Of a stretch of 42,145 nt of DNA, positions 1 through 8,155 are shown piece by piece (position 1 is the stretch's first letter; each line of letters opens with the position of its first letter). The translations under genes were made by a program, and so were the position numbers. The stretch lies in NCBI GenBank assembly GCA_947491315.1, contig CANLII010000021.1, positions 1 to 42,145 of the forward strand, written 5' to 3'. The notes below the pieces were generated by a model that had not been told where the DNA came from, made no database searches, and saw nothing but the letters and a program-made list of their open reading frames with translations. This stretch comes from Ignavibacteria bacterium. GTDB taxonomy: Bacteria > Bacteroidota > Ignavibacteria > Kapaibacteriales > UBA961.

Positions 1-299
1 ACTGTAGATCTACCATCATCATGTATGACTGTTTCGCCACCGTGAAACAGTATGTGGTTAAATCTATCATTAGTCATAGCATAATCTGTATAAAGGAATA
101 TATCCGGTTCTTTTGGATCTTCTCCTTCAATCGTCGGATTTGCTGATAAGAAAACATCGTTCAGGTAGAATAATGCGCGAAAATCTGTACCTGCAGATGG
201 ATACCATGCTATGCGTGCCTCATGTTCAAGACTTGAAACAAATTTTGTGAATTGAACACTTCGACGATTATCCAGCAATTGTAATAATTGTGATGACAT
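1..299 (-). CDS. Hypothetical protein, partial (N-terminal 99 residues)
   Basis: An open frame begins with ATG at 299-297 and runs off the left edge of the window without a stop. A purine-rich AGGGG lies about 6 bases before the ATG. The translation starts MSSQLLQLLDNRRSVQF and contains a WYPSAGTDFRALFYL stretch followed by an acidic segment with PDIFLYTDY. I have the impression that similar motifs occur in uncharacterised bacterial proteins, but I cannot name a family. No signal peptide or membrane segment is visible in the part seen. It is separated from the gene behind it by an AT-rich 124-base gap (300-423), so it probably has its own promoter. Function unknown; that it is coding is supported by the long open frame and plausible ribosome binding site. 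Confidence 0.7.
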   Translation of the reverse strand, partial: MSSQLLQLLDNRRSVQFTKFVSSLEHEARIAWYPSAGTDFRALFYLNDVFLSANPTIEGEDPKEPDIFLYTDYAMTNDRFNHILFHGGETVIHDDGRST

Positions 300-389
300 A
301 TAAACCCCTAATAATTAGAAAAACCCTCAATTCTTTATGGCCGACAATAGAATACGAATATCGACACAGTTATTATTAACGTTGTAAAA

Positions 390-407
390 TTAATATAATT
401 ATATTAA
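390..407. repeat. 18-bp perfect AT-only palindrome in the 300-423 gap
   Basis: TTAATATAATTATATTAA reads identically on both strands. It lies between the end of the 609-residue gene and the start of the partial gene at the left edge, in a very AT-rich stretch with T-rich flanks on the minus strand. It could be a weak hairpin ending the SNF2 operon, a regulatory site for the left-edge gene, or simply a by-product of base composition. The rest of the 300-423 gap shows nothing I can name. Confidence 0.4.
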
Positions 408-423
408 ATAAAAAAATAAATTA

Positions 424-2253
424 TTACTCAATAAAAAATCCCAAATCCCCTAGTCTTTTCTTAACTCTGTTTAGGTCAGTTTTGTTGATGATGATTCTGA
501 ATCCTTCAGCCCTTTTCGTTAATAATTTCAATTCAGGATCTATTGCAAACAGTCTTGTCAGATCGGGATGGTCTTTCAGCTTAAACACTATTGAAGTAGG
601 TTCGGGAATCAAGGCATTTGATTTGTTGATCAAATCATGAAAAAATTGTTCCCAGTTGTCGGGTAATTCACTTCCGATGAGATTTCTGAATTGTGTAATC
701 TTACGCTGAATATCTTTTACTGTGTGACATCCTTTAGTGAAGAGTGTGGGATCCATTTGAAAGAATTGTCCTCCAATTCTCATTGCATATTGGGAGATAG
801 CCAATTGTCTGTGGACTGCATTTCCTCTGACTGTAATGATTAACCTCACCTGATCAAGAAGAAAAGGATCATTTGGGGCTTCTGTAGCATTGATAACTTC
901 ATCATCTTGTTTTCCGAGCAGTATGAGTCCAATATCAGTGATCTTTGCATGTATAATGCCATCCCAAGGTGATAAATATTTAAGTCCTTTGAGTTGATAG
1001 TGATGATTGTTAGGAATGACCGAAAGAAAATCAAGTATGCCCAAAGAACCCAATATTCCCAATACCCCTCTGATGAAAGTTGGATAAATGGCTTCTCTAT
1101 ATGACATAGGATCTATAGAAGGTTTGTCATAGGTTGACAAGTTTATATATCCTGCATCTTCTCGCGATGGAAGTTCTGGATATAGTGGGGGAAGAATCTC
1201 ATGAACCATGATTGCATCTATTAATGATTCAATATTAATCCAATAACCTTTGGTACAGAATTCTAAGAGTTGGGGGATTCCGGCACAGATAGCGGATATA
1301 TTGTTTTGAACATCATTGTCATTTACAAATTGCAGTATATAATCTTTGATGGGCACATTATGTTTGACCAACATTTCGTAATACATTCGAATGATATCCA
1401 TTCCGCTTGATTTGTAGACTGTTTCAGAAGCCGGACCATTCAGTATCGTCCATATGAGTGGATTTGTTGAAATGGTGTCGAATTCTCTATTGTCAGGATA
1501 CAATTCTGGAAGTGAAAACATGGAAATCAGAGATTTTGTTTTCTTTCTTTGCAAAGAACCCGGAAAGGTACACTCTTCGATATAAAAATCTTGTTGAACT
1601 CTTGGAATCAAGTCGCGTAATATCTCTGGTAATCTATGTTGAGATTCATACAAATGCCAACCTCCTTTCGGTGGATCGGGTAATTCCCCAGTAGATATAG
1701 GAAACTTTGAAATAGGTGATTCGATAACCTCGCGGAATGCATTTCGCAGAAGAGGTGGAAGATAAAACCACACATTTTGGAAACGATTGACTTTGGAGGT
1801 TTGAACTCTTCGCATAATCGGTGGCGTCAATTCATCCAGAGCGAGAAGTGCATACTCTTGTTTCGGAAATGCCATGGATGGAAGAACGGAATCTTCAGAG
1901 TATTGAATTTTTTCAATTTCTGTGACTTGTTGAGCAGAACTTTTGACAGCATGACAGGGACCGCGCCATACCACATACTGCAATGTCTCAAATACGGGGT
2001 CGTGCAAATAATCGATGAGAGTTGAGGCCAAATCATCATGTTTTACAATCGTTGCATAGAGATTAGCAATGATGATCTTCTCGGGTATATCTGTTGAGCG
2101 TGCAATACCTTTGAATTCTTTCAGAGCCTTATGGGATGAATGAATCAAGACTTGGCCACGAAGATATTCAGTGTATGCCAAAGTCAGTTCTGCATGAGTA
2201 TAATAGTCACAGATTTCCTGCACCAAAGATGACAAATTATCGTGAATGATCAT
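424..2253 (-). CDS. Unknown 609-residue protein coupled to a SNF2 helicase
   Basis: The gene overlaps the 3' end of the SNF2 helicase gene by 17 bases. I chose the ATG at 2253 because GGAGA lies 5 bases upstream; an in-frame ATG at 2268 lies upstream of that ribosome binding site. No signal peptide, membrane segment or Cys/His zinc cluster (such as a SWIM finger) is visible. The last ~55 residues (FKLKDHPDLTRLFAIDPELK, a basic stretch, then DLNRVKKRLGDLGFFIE) follow the pattern of the small helicase-associated domain at the C-terminus of some XPB/Ssl2-like bacterial proteins. This likeness is from memory and tentative. The overlap with the helicase gene argues that the two proteins are made together and may act together. 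I do not recognise the rest of the protein. Confidence 0.8.
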   Translation of the reverse strand: MIIHDNLSSLVQEICDYYTHAELTLAYTEYLRGQVLIHSSHKALKEFKGIARSTDIPEKIIIANLYATIVKHDDLASTLIDYLHDPVFETLQYVVWRGPCHAVKSSAQQVTEIEKIQYSEDSVLPSMAFPKQEYALLALDELTPPIMRRVQTSKVNRFQNVWFYLPPLLRNAFREVIESPISKFPISTGELPDPPKGGWHLYESQHRLPEILRDLIPRVQQDFYIEECTFPGSLQRKKTKSLISMFSLPELYPDNREFDTISTNPLIWTILNGPASETVYKSSGMDIIRMYYEMLVKHNVPIKDYILQFVNDNDVQNNISAICAGIPQLLEFCTKGYWINIESLIDAIMVHEILPPLYPELPSREDAGYINLSTYDKPSIDPMSYREAIYPTFIRGVLGILGSLGILDFLSVIPNNHHYQLKGLKYLSPWDGIIHAKITDIGLILLGKQDDEVINATEAPNDPFLLDQVRLIITVRGNAVHRQLAISQYAMRIGGQFFQMDPTLFTKGCHTVKDIQRKITQFRNLIGSELPDNWEQFFHDLINKSNALIPEPTSIVFKLKDHPDLTRLFAIDPELKLLTKRAEGFRIIINKTDLNRVKKRLGDLGFFIE

Positions 2254-5059
2254 CTGTCTCTCCTTCACCGAGAATATATTCTATATCTTCTTCAGTCAAT
2301 GCTTTTAGGGAAGTACCATCGGTTGAGATGATGGCATCAAACAGTTCGCGCTTACGATCCTGCAGTTTGAGTATTTTTTCTTCGATCGAACCACGAGCAA
2401 TTAATTTGTAACTCAATACGGTATTCTTTTGACCAATTCTATGGGATCTGTCAATTGCTTGATTTTCGGCCGCGATATTCCACCATGGATCATAAAGAAA
2501 GATCATGTCTGCAGCAGTGAGATTCAAACCAAGCCCGCCTGTTTTAAGTGTCATCACAAATGCACGAATCGATTCATCTTGTTGGAATTTCTCTACTATT
2601 TGCTGTCTATTGGTGGATGAACCTGTCATTACGACATGTCCGATTCCTGCTTTGCTCAACTCTTCTTCGATGGTATTAACCGCTCCAATATAATTTGAGA
2701 AGATGAGAATCTTATGTCCATTCGCTACTGCATCCAATACATGCTCCATCAATACTTCGCGTTTTGGTGAAATGATGGCGCCTTCGGTTTTGACCTCAGG
2801 ACATGATGCAATTTGTCGCAAATCGCTGAGTGCTTGTAAAATGTGGAACTGTGACTTTTGCAATCCTTCGGTAAGGATTTCTTCGCGAATTGTCTGATAG
2901 TAGAAATTTCTTCTTTGCTCATAATATGTTTGTTGTTCGGGAGACATTTCAACATAAAGCGTTTGCTCAATCCGCTCAGGCAATTCCTTTGCCACCTCAC
3001 GCTTGAGTCTTCTCAATATGAACGGGAATATTTTCTTTCGCAGTTCAGATGCTATTTCTTTGCTATTATCTCTTTGAATCGGCACGGCATACATACGCGA
3101 GAACTCATCCGGACTGCCAAACATAGATGGATTCAAGAAACGGAAGAGTGCATAGAGTTCGCCGATATTATTTTCAATTGGTGTTCCTGAAAGCGCAAAT
3201 CTGCAATTGGAACGAAGAAGCAGAGCTGCTCTCGCGGTTCTTGAATTAAGATTTTTGATATTTTGAGACTCATCGAGGACCACCATGTGAAAATCTTTTT
3301 CACGCAATTCTTCGATATCATTTCTCAATACGGAATAAGTGGTAAGAATCACATCGGCATTATCGGCTTTATCCCAATCTCTATTTCCACCATAATATGT
3401 GTAGAAAGAAATCTGTGGAGCAAATCTTTGTAATTCCTGAGCCCAGTTGAAAAGCAAACTCTTGGGCATGATGATGAGCGATTGTTTCTTCTCACCGGGA
3501 TACAATGATGCCAGCATCGTGATGGTTTGCAATGTTTTTCCCAATCCCATATCATCTGCCAAGCAACCACCAAGATTATTGTCATGAAGATATCGCATCC
3601 ATTTGAAACCCAATACTTGATATGGTCTCAATTCTGCATTGATCTTCGGTAGTTTAATGTTTCTGTCTTGATATGTGGAGAATCCACGAAAAATGGAGCG
3701 AGCTTTTGGAAATGCTTTTTCTGCCGCATTTTCATCGAGTAAGTCTTCAATGATGGGAAGATCAAAAAATGAGATACGAGTTTTTTTCTTCGATTTCTGG
3801 AATATCCTTTCCAGCTTCCTCATGAATTCGATATTTGGTAGAGCTTGGGTGCCATTGGATAATTGTACATATCCATGATTCTTGAACATTGCAAGAGCAT
3901 CAAAAACTGTGAAATGCTCTTCGTCAATGACTACTCCCACATCACCTTCGAGAAAGTCAATGCCATGAGACAGTGAAACCGAGAGTGTCGGGGTAACTGC
4001 TTTGATGCGATATGTCTTGAGATTTTCTGATCCATAAACAACAAAGTCCCTAACGATATGCTCCAATTCTTTCCGGATGAATTCTCTGGCCAATTCTTCT
4101 TGAATGATAAAGAGGGTACCATCCACAATGAAATCAGATGAGGTACGCAAAAGCTTTTTGTGTAGTGAGAGTTTCTTTGAGAGATCCTGAACGAGAGGTG
4201 CGATATCTTTATCCAATACACGAAATATCAATATCCGTTTTTCTGCAGGATTGACAGAAACATATCGTTGAATATCAAACTCTTCAATGAGCGTTGGTTC
4301 AGTTTCTGGCAATGATTGAGAAAGGCGTAAATAGAGCGTGTTATCGGCATCAATTTTCTCGATGAATACACATTGTTGTGTCGTGAGTGCTTCGCCTTCT
4401 TCGACAATGTAATCATCATATTTGACATTGATTCCGGGATATGTACTCAACAGTAAGGACAGATACTTTTCGAGTTCATGGGGAAACACAAATGTTTGAA
4501 ATAGTCTCAAAGATTGGGGTTTTCCACCAAGTGGTTTGATATCAATGAGCATTCCTTGTGCATAGACACAAGATTCACTAATTGCCATTATCGGACTGAT
4601 AAGCTCACGGCCATAGTCCACGGCAAATGTTGTTTCGAGTTGTGATTCCACTCCGGAAATGGTAACAACTACTTTAGCGGGAATCTCATTGTCTGCAAAA
4701 GTAATAGGTCTCATGGCGGCATCTACTACATTTGGACAATTTTTCATTTGCCAAAGTAATATTTCATTATCAGCCAGATATAATCTTCCTGAGGGTTTTT
4801 CCCAATCTATTTGGAAAGCCGTACGTAAACGAATGGCATCTATCAATTGAAGAATATCCCTTACAGGACCTGAATATCCTCTTGGATCAGGTTCAATATC
4901 ACGCCTTGAATCATCTATAATGCGGAGATAGGCACCATGTTCATCAACATTGATCTGAAAATACAATTGAAGAGGAGTTTCACGATTCGTTCCTGCGCTC
5001 GGCGATCGCCTTTTCATTGCTTCATACAAAGGGGATGTATTATCCATATCTTTTGGCAT
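2237..5059 (-). CDS. SNF2-family DEAD/DEAH-box helicase
   Basis: A large Swi2/Snf2-type ATPase of about 940 residues. All helicase motifs are present in the C-terminal half: motif I LADDMGLGKT (around residue 500), motif II DESQ (around 595), motif III ALSGTPIENN, motif V MTLKTGGLGLNL and motif VI RSHRIGQ (around 870). The N-terminal ~470 residues have no domain I can name. Such proteins are DNA-dependent ATP-driven translocases; the bacterial members are mostly of unknown role, and some belong to defence systems. An in-frame TTG at 5083 exists, but a promoter-like TATTCTTG box at 5081-5088 overlaps it, so I prefer the ATG at 5059 (ATG at 5047 is also possible). The gene is coupled to the 609-residue gene downstream. 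No methylase, nuclease or protease gene is adjacent, so a defence role is unsupported. Confidence 0.95.
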   Translation of the reverse strand: MPKDMDNTSPLYEAMKRRSPSAGTNRETPLQLYFQINVDEHGAYLRIIDDSRRDIEPDPRGYSGPVRDILQLIDAIRLRTAFQIDWEKPSGRLYLADNEILLWQMKNCPNVVDAAMRPITFADNEIPAKVVVTISGVESQLETTFAVDYGRELISPIMAISESCVYAQGMLIDIKPLGGKPQSLRLFQTFVFPHELEKYLSLLLSTYPGINVKYDDYIVEEGEALTTQQCVFIEKIDADNTLYLRLSQSLPETEPTLIEEFDIQRYVSVNPAEKRILIFRVLDKDIAPLVQDLSKKLSLHKKLLRTSSDFIVDGTLFIIQEELAREFIRKELEHIVRDFVVYGSENLKTYRIKAVTPTLSVSLSHGIDFLEGDVGVVIDEEHFTVFDALAMFKNHGYVQLSNGTQALPNIEFMRKLERIFQKSKKKTRISFFDLPIIEDLLDENAAEKAFPKARSIFRGFSTYQDRNIKLPKINAELRPYQVLGFKWMRYLHDNNLGGCLADDMGLGKTLQTITMLASLYPGEKKQSLIIMPKSLLFNWAQELQRFAPQISFYTYYGGNRDWDKADNADVILTTYSVLRNDIEELREKDFHMVVLDESQNIKNLNSRTARAALLLRSNCRFALSGTPIENNIGELYALFRFLNPSMFGSPDEFSRMYAVPIQRDNSKEIASELRKKIFPFILRRLKREVAKELPERIEQTLYVEMSPEQQTYYEQRRNFYYQTIREEILTEGLQKSQFHILQALSDLRQIASCPEVKTEGAIISPKREVLMEHVLDAVANGHKILIFSNYIGAVNTIEEELSKAGIGHVVMTGSSTNRQQIVEKFQQDESIRAFVMTLKTGGLGLNLTAADMIFLYDPWWNIAAENQAIDRSHRIGQKNTVLSYKLIARGSIEEKILKLQDRKRELFDAIISTDGTSLKALTEEDIEYILGEGETDDHSR

Positions 5060-5080
5060 TGTTATTGCAGTTGTAAAATT

Positions 5081-5088
5081 CAAGAATA
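5081..5088 (-). promoter_or_regulatory. Candidate -7 box of the SNF2 operon
   Basis: TATTCTTG on the minus strand is one base off the Bacteroidota -7 consensus TAnnTTTG and lies about 22 bases before the ATG at 5059. No clear TTG -33 element is seen at the usual spacing. Confidence 0.3.
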
Positions 5089-5115
5089 TACATTAATGAA
5101 TTATTGAGTTGAACC

Positions 5116-5373
5116 ATGAGTTCTGAAGTAATTGTCAAGGCTGTTCCTTGCTTTGGCGATGTCTGTGAAGCAGATTATCGTTTTTTTGTAGAGCATGGAA
5201 CACTCCTTAATGAGATGATACATGCTTGTAGAGACACTTTGCATGAATTATCACATCAGCATATGCTTTCTGCGCAAACATTGATTTGTACGCAGTCTGA
5301 TGAAGGTAATTATACTGCGGAAATTCTTGATTCCGTTCATAATCAAAATCCATTCATGCTCTTGCCATTCTAA
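5116..5373 (+). CDS. Small hypothetical protein (85 residues)
   Basis: ATG at 5116, stop TAA at 5371-5373. The protein is acidic, with several Cys and His residues (C12, C17, C38, C58) but no recognisable zinc motif, and no signal peptide or membrane helix. It is transcribed divergently from the SNF2 gene across a 56-base gap, and its stop codon abuts the stop codon of queE on the other strand with no base between. That exact fit between two neighbours makes a real gene likely, although it is short. I do not recognise the family. Confidence 0.6.
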   Translation: MSSEVIVKAVPCFGDVCEADYRFFVEHGTLLNEMIHACRDTLHELSHQHMLSAQTLICTQSDEGNYTAEILDSVHNQNPFMLLPF

Positions 5374-6084
5374 TCACACCCCGCGCATCGTGGGGTCCCA
5401 GATGAATTTATGCATCTGAAGTTGCATGCGAACATTCAATCGATCTTCCAAAATCCATTCAGCGAGTGATTTGAAAGGCAATGCATTAAAAACGCAAGAC
5501 ATGAGTATTGCGCCACATGCAAATGTCAAATCATATTCATTGATGATGTGTTTTGCCCATTCATAGTCTTCGCGTGATGCGAGGACAAACTTCACTTCAT
5601 CATTTTTTGTCAATACCTTAAGATTCGGAAGATGATTCAGTGTACTCATTTTCGAATCAGGACATTTCACATCCATGATGCGAATCACTCTTGGATCTAT
5701 GAATGAGATGTCGATATGCCCACCTGTCTCGATTGCAACCGTATATCCTGCATCACAAAAGGTTTTCATCAGACCATGAATGGCGAATTGTTCGAGTGGC
5801 TCACCACCGGTGAATTCAATGAATTTGCAATCATATTGTTTGACGGCTTCCAATAATTCACTGCCTTTCATTGTGATTCCACCTGTTCTTTTGTCGAGTG
5901 CATAGGGAGTGTCACACCATGAGCAACGAAGTGAGCAACCATGCAATCTTATAAACACGCAACGCTCACCGGCTCTGAGTCCTTCGCCTTGAATCGAATG
6001 AAAGATTTCGCTTATGAAAAATTCAGTTTCCAGTGAATGTTCGAGTTCCAAAACTGATGCATCGGGTTGCGTGAATTTGGGCAT
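5374..6084 (-). CDS. queE: 7-carboxy-7-deazaguanine synthase (radical SAM)
   Basis: This radical SAM enzyme converts 6-carboxy-tetrahydropterin to 7-carboxy-7-deazaguanine on the queuosine (tRNA modification) pathway. Near the N-terminus the protein has SIQGEG (residues 30-35), which QueE proteins share, then the CxxxCxxC cluster-binding motif C50-S-L-R-C54-S-W-C57-D-T. FTGGEPLEQ follows, for SAM binding. The C-terminus MHKFIWDP matches the usual QueE ending. At 236 residues it has the normal length. It starts 5 bases after the stop of the heptose kinase gene, so both probably share a transcript. No other queuosine gene (queC, queD, queF) lies nearby. Confidence 0.92.
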   Translation of the reverse strand: MPKFTQPDASVLELEHSLETEFFISEIFHSIQGEGLRAGERCVFIRLHGCSLRCSWCDTPYALDKRTGGITMKGSELLEAVKQYDCKFIEFTGGEPLEQFAIHGLMKTFCDAGYTVAIETGGHIDISFIDPRVIRIMDVKCPDSKMSTLNHLPNLKVLTKNDEVKFVLASREDYEWAKHIINEYDLTFACGAILMSCVFNALPFKSLAEWILEDRLNVRMQLQMHKFIWDPTMRGV

Positions 6085-6089
6085 GACAA

Positions 6090-7082
6090 TTATTCCAAAT
6101 CGGTATCAATTGCATGAATGATTTCTTGAGGCGTAACAGAAACAATACCGGGTTGTTCGCATACAATTCCCGCCGCATAATTGGCAAGAGTCGCTGCTTC
6201 TTGTATCGTTGCTCCGCCTGCAATTGCGGAAGCAAGCATTGCGATTGCGGTATCACCCGCTCCCGACACATCGGATACTTTTCTTGCTCTTGTTGGCACG
6301 GATGATATATTGCCATTGCTCTCGAAAAGCATCATTCCTTGTTCGCCAAGAGTAAGAAGTACATTCTTGCATTCGAGTCTTTGTAATAGTTCTTTTCCAG
6401 CTTTATATATATCTTCAGTGCTTTTTAGTGAGAATCCGAGGGCCTCTTGTGCTTCCTTGCGGTTCGGTTTGAAGACGGCAACGCCTTTGTATTCGAAGAA
6501 GTGACTAAATTTAGGATCAACCAAAACAGGGATATTTCGAGCTTGTGCAATTGAGCAAAGTGATCGAATGAGTGATTTGGTCATTACGCCTTTATTATAA
6601 TCTTCGAGTATGATTCCAGCCAAATCGGGTGTATTCATGATGGAACCCAGGAGCATATCCGCTTCTGTATCAGTTATGGCATCACGAACTTCGCGGTCCA
6701 CGCGCAACATTTGTTGATTATTTCCGATTATACGGGTTTTGACTGTGGTTGGTCGATGTTCCAAAGCAATAATGCCTGAAGAAGAGCAACCAGTGGATTC
6801 AAGAATTTCCAGTAGCATGGCTCCGGAATTATCATTTCCAATCACACCACACAATAATGGTTTGATTCCAAGTGCCTGAAGATTGCTCGCCACATTGGCT
6901 GCGCCACCTAGATGTAGGGATTCTTTCTCGAGATCAATGACCGGAACAGGGGCTTCAGGAGAGATACGGCTCACAGAACCCCAGAAATAGCGATCTAGCA
7001 TCACATCGCCGACCACGGCAATAGTTTTGCCGGCACATTGAGTTAGAATAGATTTTGCAGTGGAACTAGAGATCGATTGCAT
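6090..7082 (-). CDS. rfaE1: D-glycero-beta-D-manno-heptose-7-phosphate kinase (PfkB family)
   Basis: This kinase phosphorylates heptose-7-phosphate at C1 on the route to ADP-heptose for LPS inner core. The N-terminal segment has VVGDVMLDRYFWG and RISPEAPVPV, both typical of RfaE/HldE kinase domains, followed by GGAANVA. The PfkB anion-hole motif GAGDTAIAM sits near residue 273. At 330 residues it corresponds to the kinase domain only; the nucleotidyltransferase half of the fused E. coli HldE is absent here, as in genomes with split genes. I use ATG 7082. The frame is open to a TTG at 7136, but that lies at the probable transcription start, just after the TATCTTTG promoter box at 7141-7148. 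queE follows after 5 bases. Confidence 0.92.
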   Translation of the reverse strand: MQSISSSTAKSILTQCAGKTIAVVGDVMLDRYFWGSVSRISPEAPVPVIDLEKESLHLGGAANVASNLQALGIKPLLCGVIGNDNSGAMLLEILESTGCSSSGIIALEHRPTTVKTRIIGNNQQMLRVDREVRDAITDTEADMLLGSIMNTPDLAGIILEDYNKGVMTKSLIRSLCSIAQARNIPVLVDPKFSHFFEYKGVAVFKPNRKEAQEALGFSLKSTEDIYKAGKELLQRLECKNVLLTLGEQGMMLFESNGNISSVPTRARKVSDVSGAGDTAIAMLASAIAGGATIQEAATLANYAAGIVCEQPGIVSVTPQEIIHAIDTDLE

Positions 7083-7140
7083 GCCTAAAACCTGTTTTTG
7101 AGCTGGATATTCAATGCTTCGTTCAAAAAAAAGCAAGTGG

Positions 7141-7148
7141 CAAAGATA
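7141..7148 (-). promoter_or_regulatory. Canonical Bacteroidota -7 box of rfaE1-queE
   Basis: TATCTTTG (minus strand) followed by C matches TAnnTTTG exactly. It gives a leader of about 50 bases before the ATG at 7082. No clear TTG -33 is visible at 19-21 bases. Confidence 0.55.
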
Positions 7149-7213
7149 AGAAAAAAACAGGCCTTTTGCACGTATTCTTTCTACTCATTTTACTGTCAAG
7201 AATATATGCTTAG

Positions 7214-7230
7214 ACCGGAAATAACCGGAA
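7214..7230 (+). repeat. Two ACCGGAA repeats with a 10-bp period
   Basis: ACCGGAA occurs at 7214-7220 and 7224-7230, one helical turn apart, just upstream of the -7 box at 7237-7244. The position and phasing fit a binding site for an activator or repressor. The rest of the 7083-7290 divergent gap holds only the two promoter boxes. Confidence 0.4.
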
Positions 7231-7236
7231 TTATCG

Positions 7237-7244
7237 TATTTTTG
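7237..7244 (+). promoter_or_regulatory. Candidate -7 box of the unknown-ybeY-smg operon
   Basis: TATTTTTG followed by C matches TAnnTTTG. The first ATG (7291) is 46 bases downstream. No clear -33 TTG is seen; the ACCGGAA repeats occupy that region, so the promoter may depend on an activator. Confidence 0.5.
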
Positions 7245-7290
7245 CACTTTATGGTTAAAGGCGGACCGATATGTACATCTATGAAACTCC

Positions 7291-7722
7291 ATGAAGACAC
7301 CTATTTCTCAGCAAGACATTGATGCCATGGCGAGTTTGTTGGACATTGTTCCGGCAAGACAAGATAGTGCGTGGATATGGCAAATGTCGAATGAGACATC
7401 GGGTCAATCTCAAACGGTTATCATACATGAGTCGGTGGATTTTGGTGATGGAGAGTCAGGTTACCTGATTTCCGTTCAAACAGGACATGGATATTTTGAA
7501 CTTCATGGTTGTTCGCATTTTTTGCTGTTTGAGCCGGATGAAGTCATCTTTCTACGAGTTGAAGAAAAAATGATATCAAGCATGGTGATTGGTAAGCATT
7601 GTACTTGTTCTATGTTTGCCCCCATAAATAGAGAATTACTTCGCATAGATCCTGAATTGTTGGATCCTGCGGTTTTGATGTCAGCAATGCAAATGTCAAT
7701 AGCGGAGAGTATTCTATCATGA
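7291..7722 (+). CDS. Hypothetical protein (143 residues), translationally coupled to ybeY
   Basis: ATG at 7291; the stop overlaps the ybeY start in an ATGA junction, so translation of the two is probably coupled. The protein has an acidic N-terminal region and a central beta-rich stretch (GESGYLISVQTGHGYFELHG), then LLFEPDEVIFLRV and a HCTC motif near residue 103. There is no signal peptide or membrane helix. I do not recognise the family. Its place as first gene of an operon with ybeY and the Smg-like gene suggests a cytoplasmic, perhaps RNA- or ribosome-related role, but that is association only. Confidence 0.75.
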   Translation: MKTPISQQDIDAMASLLDIVPARQDSAWIWQMSNETSGQSQTVIIHESVDFGDGESGYLISVQTGHGYFELHGCSHFLLFEPDEVIFLRVEEKMISSMVIGKHCTCSMFAPINRELLRIDPELLDPAVLMSAMQMSIAESILS

Positions 7723-8153
7723 GTTCTCGAAATAATAAGATTCAGGTTCAAGTTTTTAATGACTCGAATCAAAAGCCTGTTCCTAGAACAAAAATCCAGG
7801 AAGTTGTTCGCAGGGTTTTTGCAAGTGAAGGAATCAAAGAAGCTGAGGTGAATGTCATCATCGTTACAGATGAGCGCATTCATGAAATCAACATTGAATT
7901 TCTAAAGCATGATTTTCCAACAGATGTTATCACATTTCCAATCAGCCAAGATCCGCTGGAGGGTGAAGTGTACATAAGTGCGGATACAGCAAGAAATCAA
8001 GCGGTTGAATATGGCGTAACCTTGACTGAAGAGATTCTTCGTCTTGCAGCACATGGCGCATTACACTTAGCAGGTTATGATGATAATACCCCGGAAGGCA
8101 AAAAACAAATGAGCATTCTTGAGACCAAATACATGCATGCGGGAAATTCCTGA
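7719..8153 (+). CDS. ybeY: Endoribonuclease YbeY (rRNA maturation factor)
   Basis: YbeY is a metal-dependent endoribonuclease needed for 16S rRNA 3'-end maturation and ribosome quality control. The protein has the family's FPTDVITFPIS segment and the zinc motif region HGALHLAGYDD. The usual motif is H-x3-H-x5-H; here the third ligand position is Asp instead of His. I believe the same substitution is common in Bacteroidota YbeY, so it need not mean loss of function. At 144 residues it has the normal length. It overlaps the gene before it by 4 bases and is followed after 2 bases by the Smg-like gene. Confidence 0.92.
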   Translation: MSSRNNKIQVQVFNDSNQKPVPRTKIQEVVRRVFASEGIKEAEVNVIIVTDERIHEINIEFLKHDFPTDVITFPISQDPLEGEVYISADTARNQAVEYGVTLTEEILRLAAHGALHLAGYDDNTPEGKKQMSILETKYMHAGNS

Positions 8154-8155
8154 AC

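Noticed and set aside
424-5059. SNF2 pair as a known anti-phage system such as DISARM
   Set aside because: No methyltransferase, phospholipase-D-type, DUF1998 or other defence genes are adjacent; neighbours are housekeeping genes.
7083-7136. TTG start at 7136 for the heptose kinase
   Set aside because: The codon sits only 5 bases downstream of the TATCTTTG box, at the probable transcription start, and the extra residues do not match the family; ATG 7082 fits.
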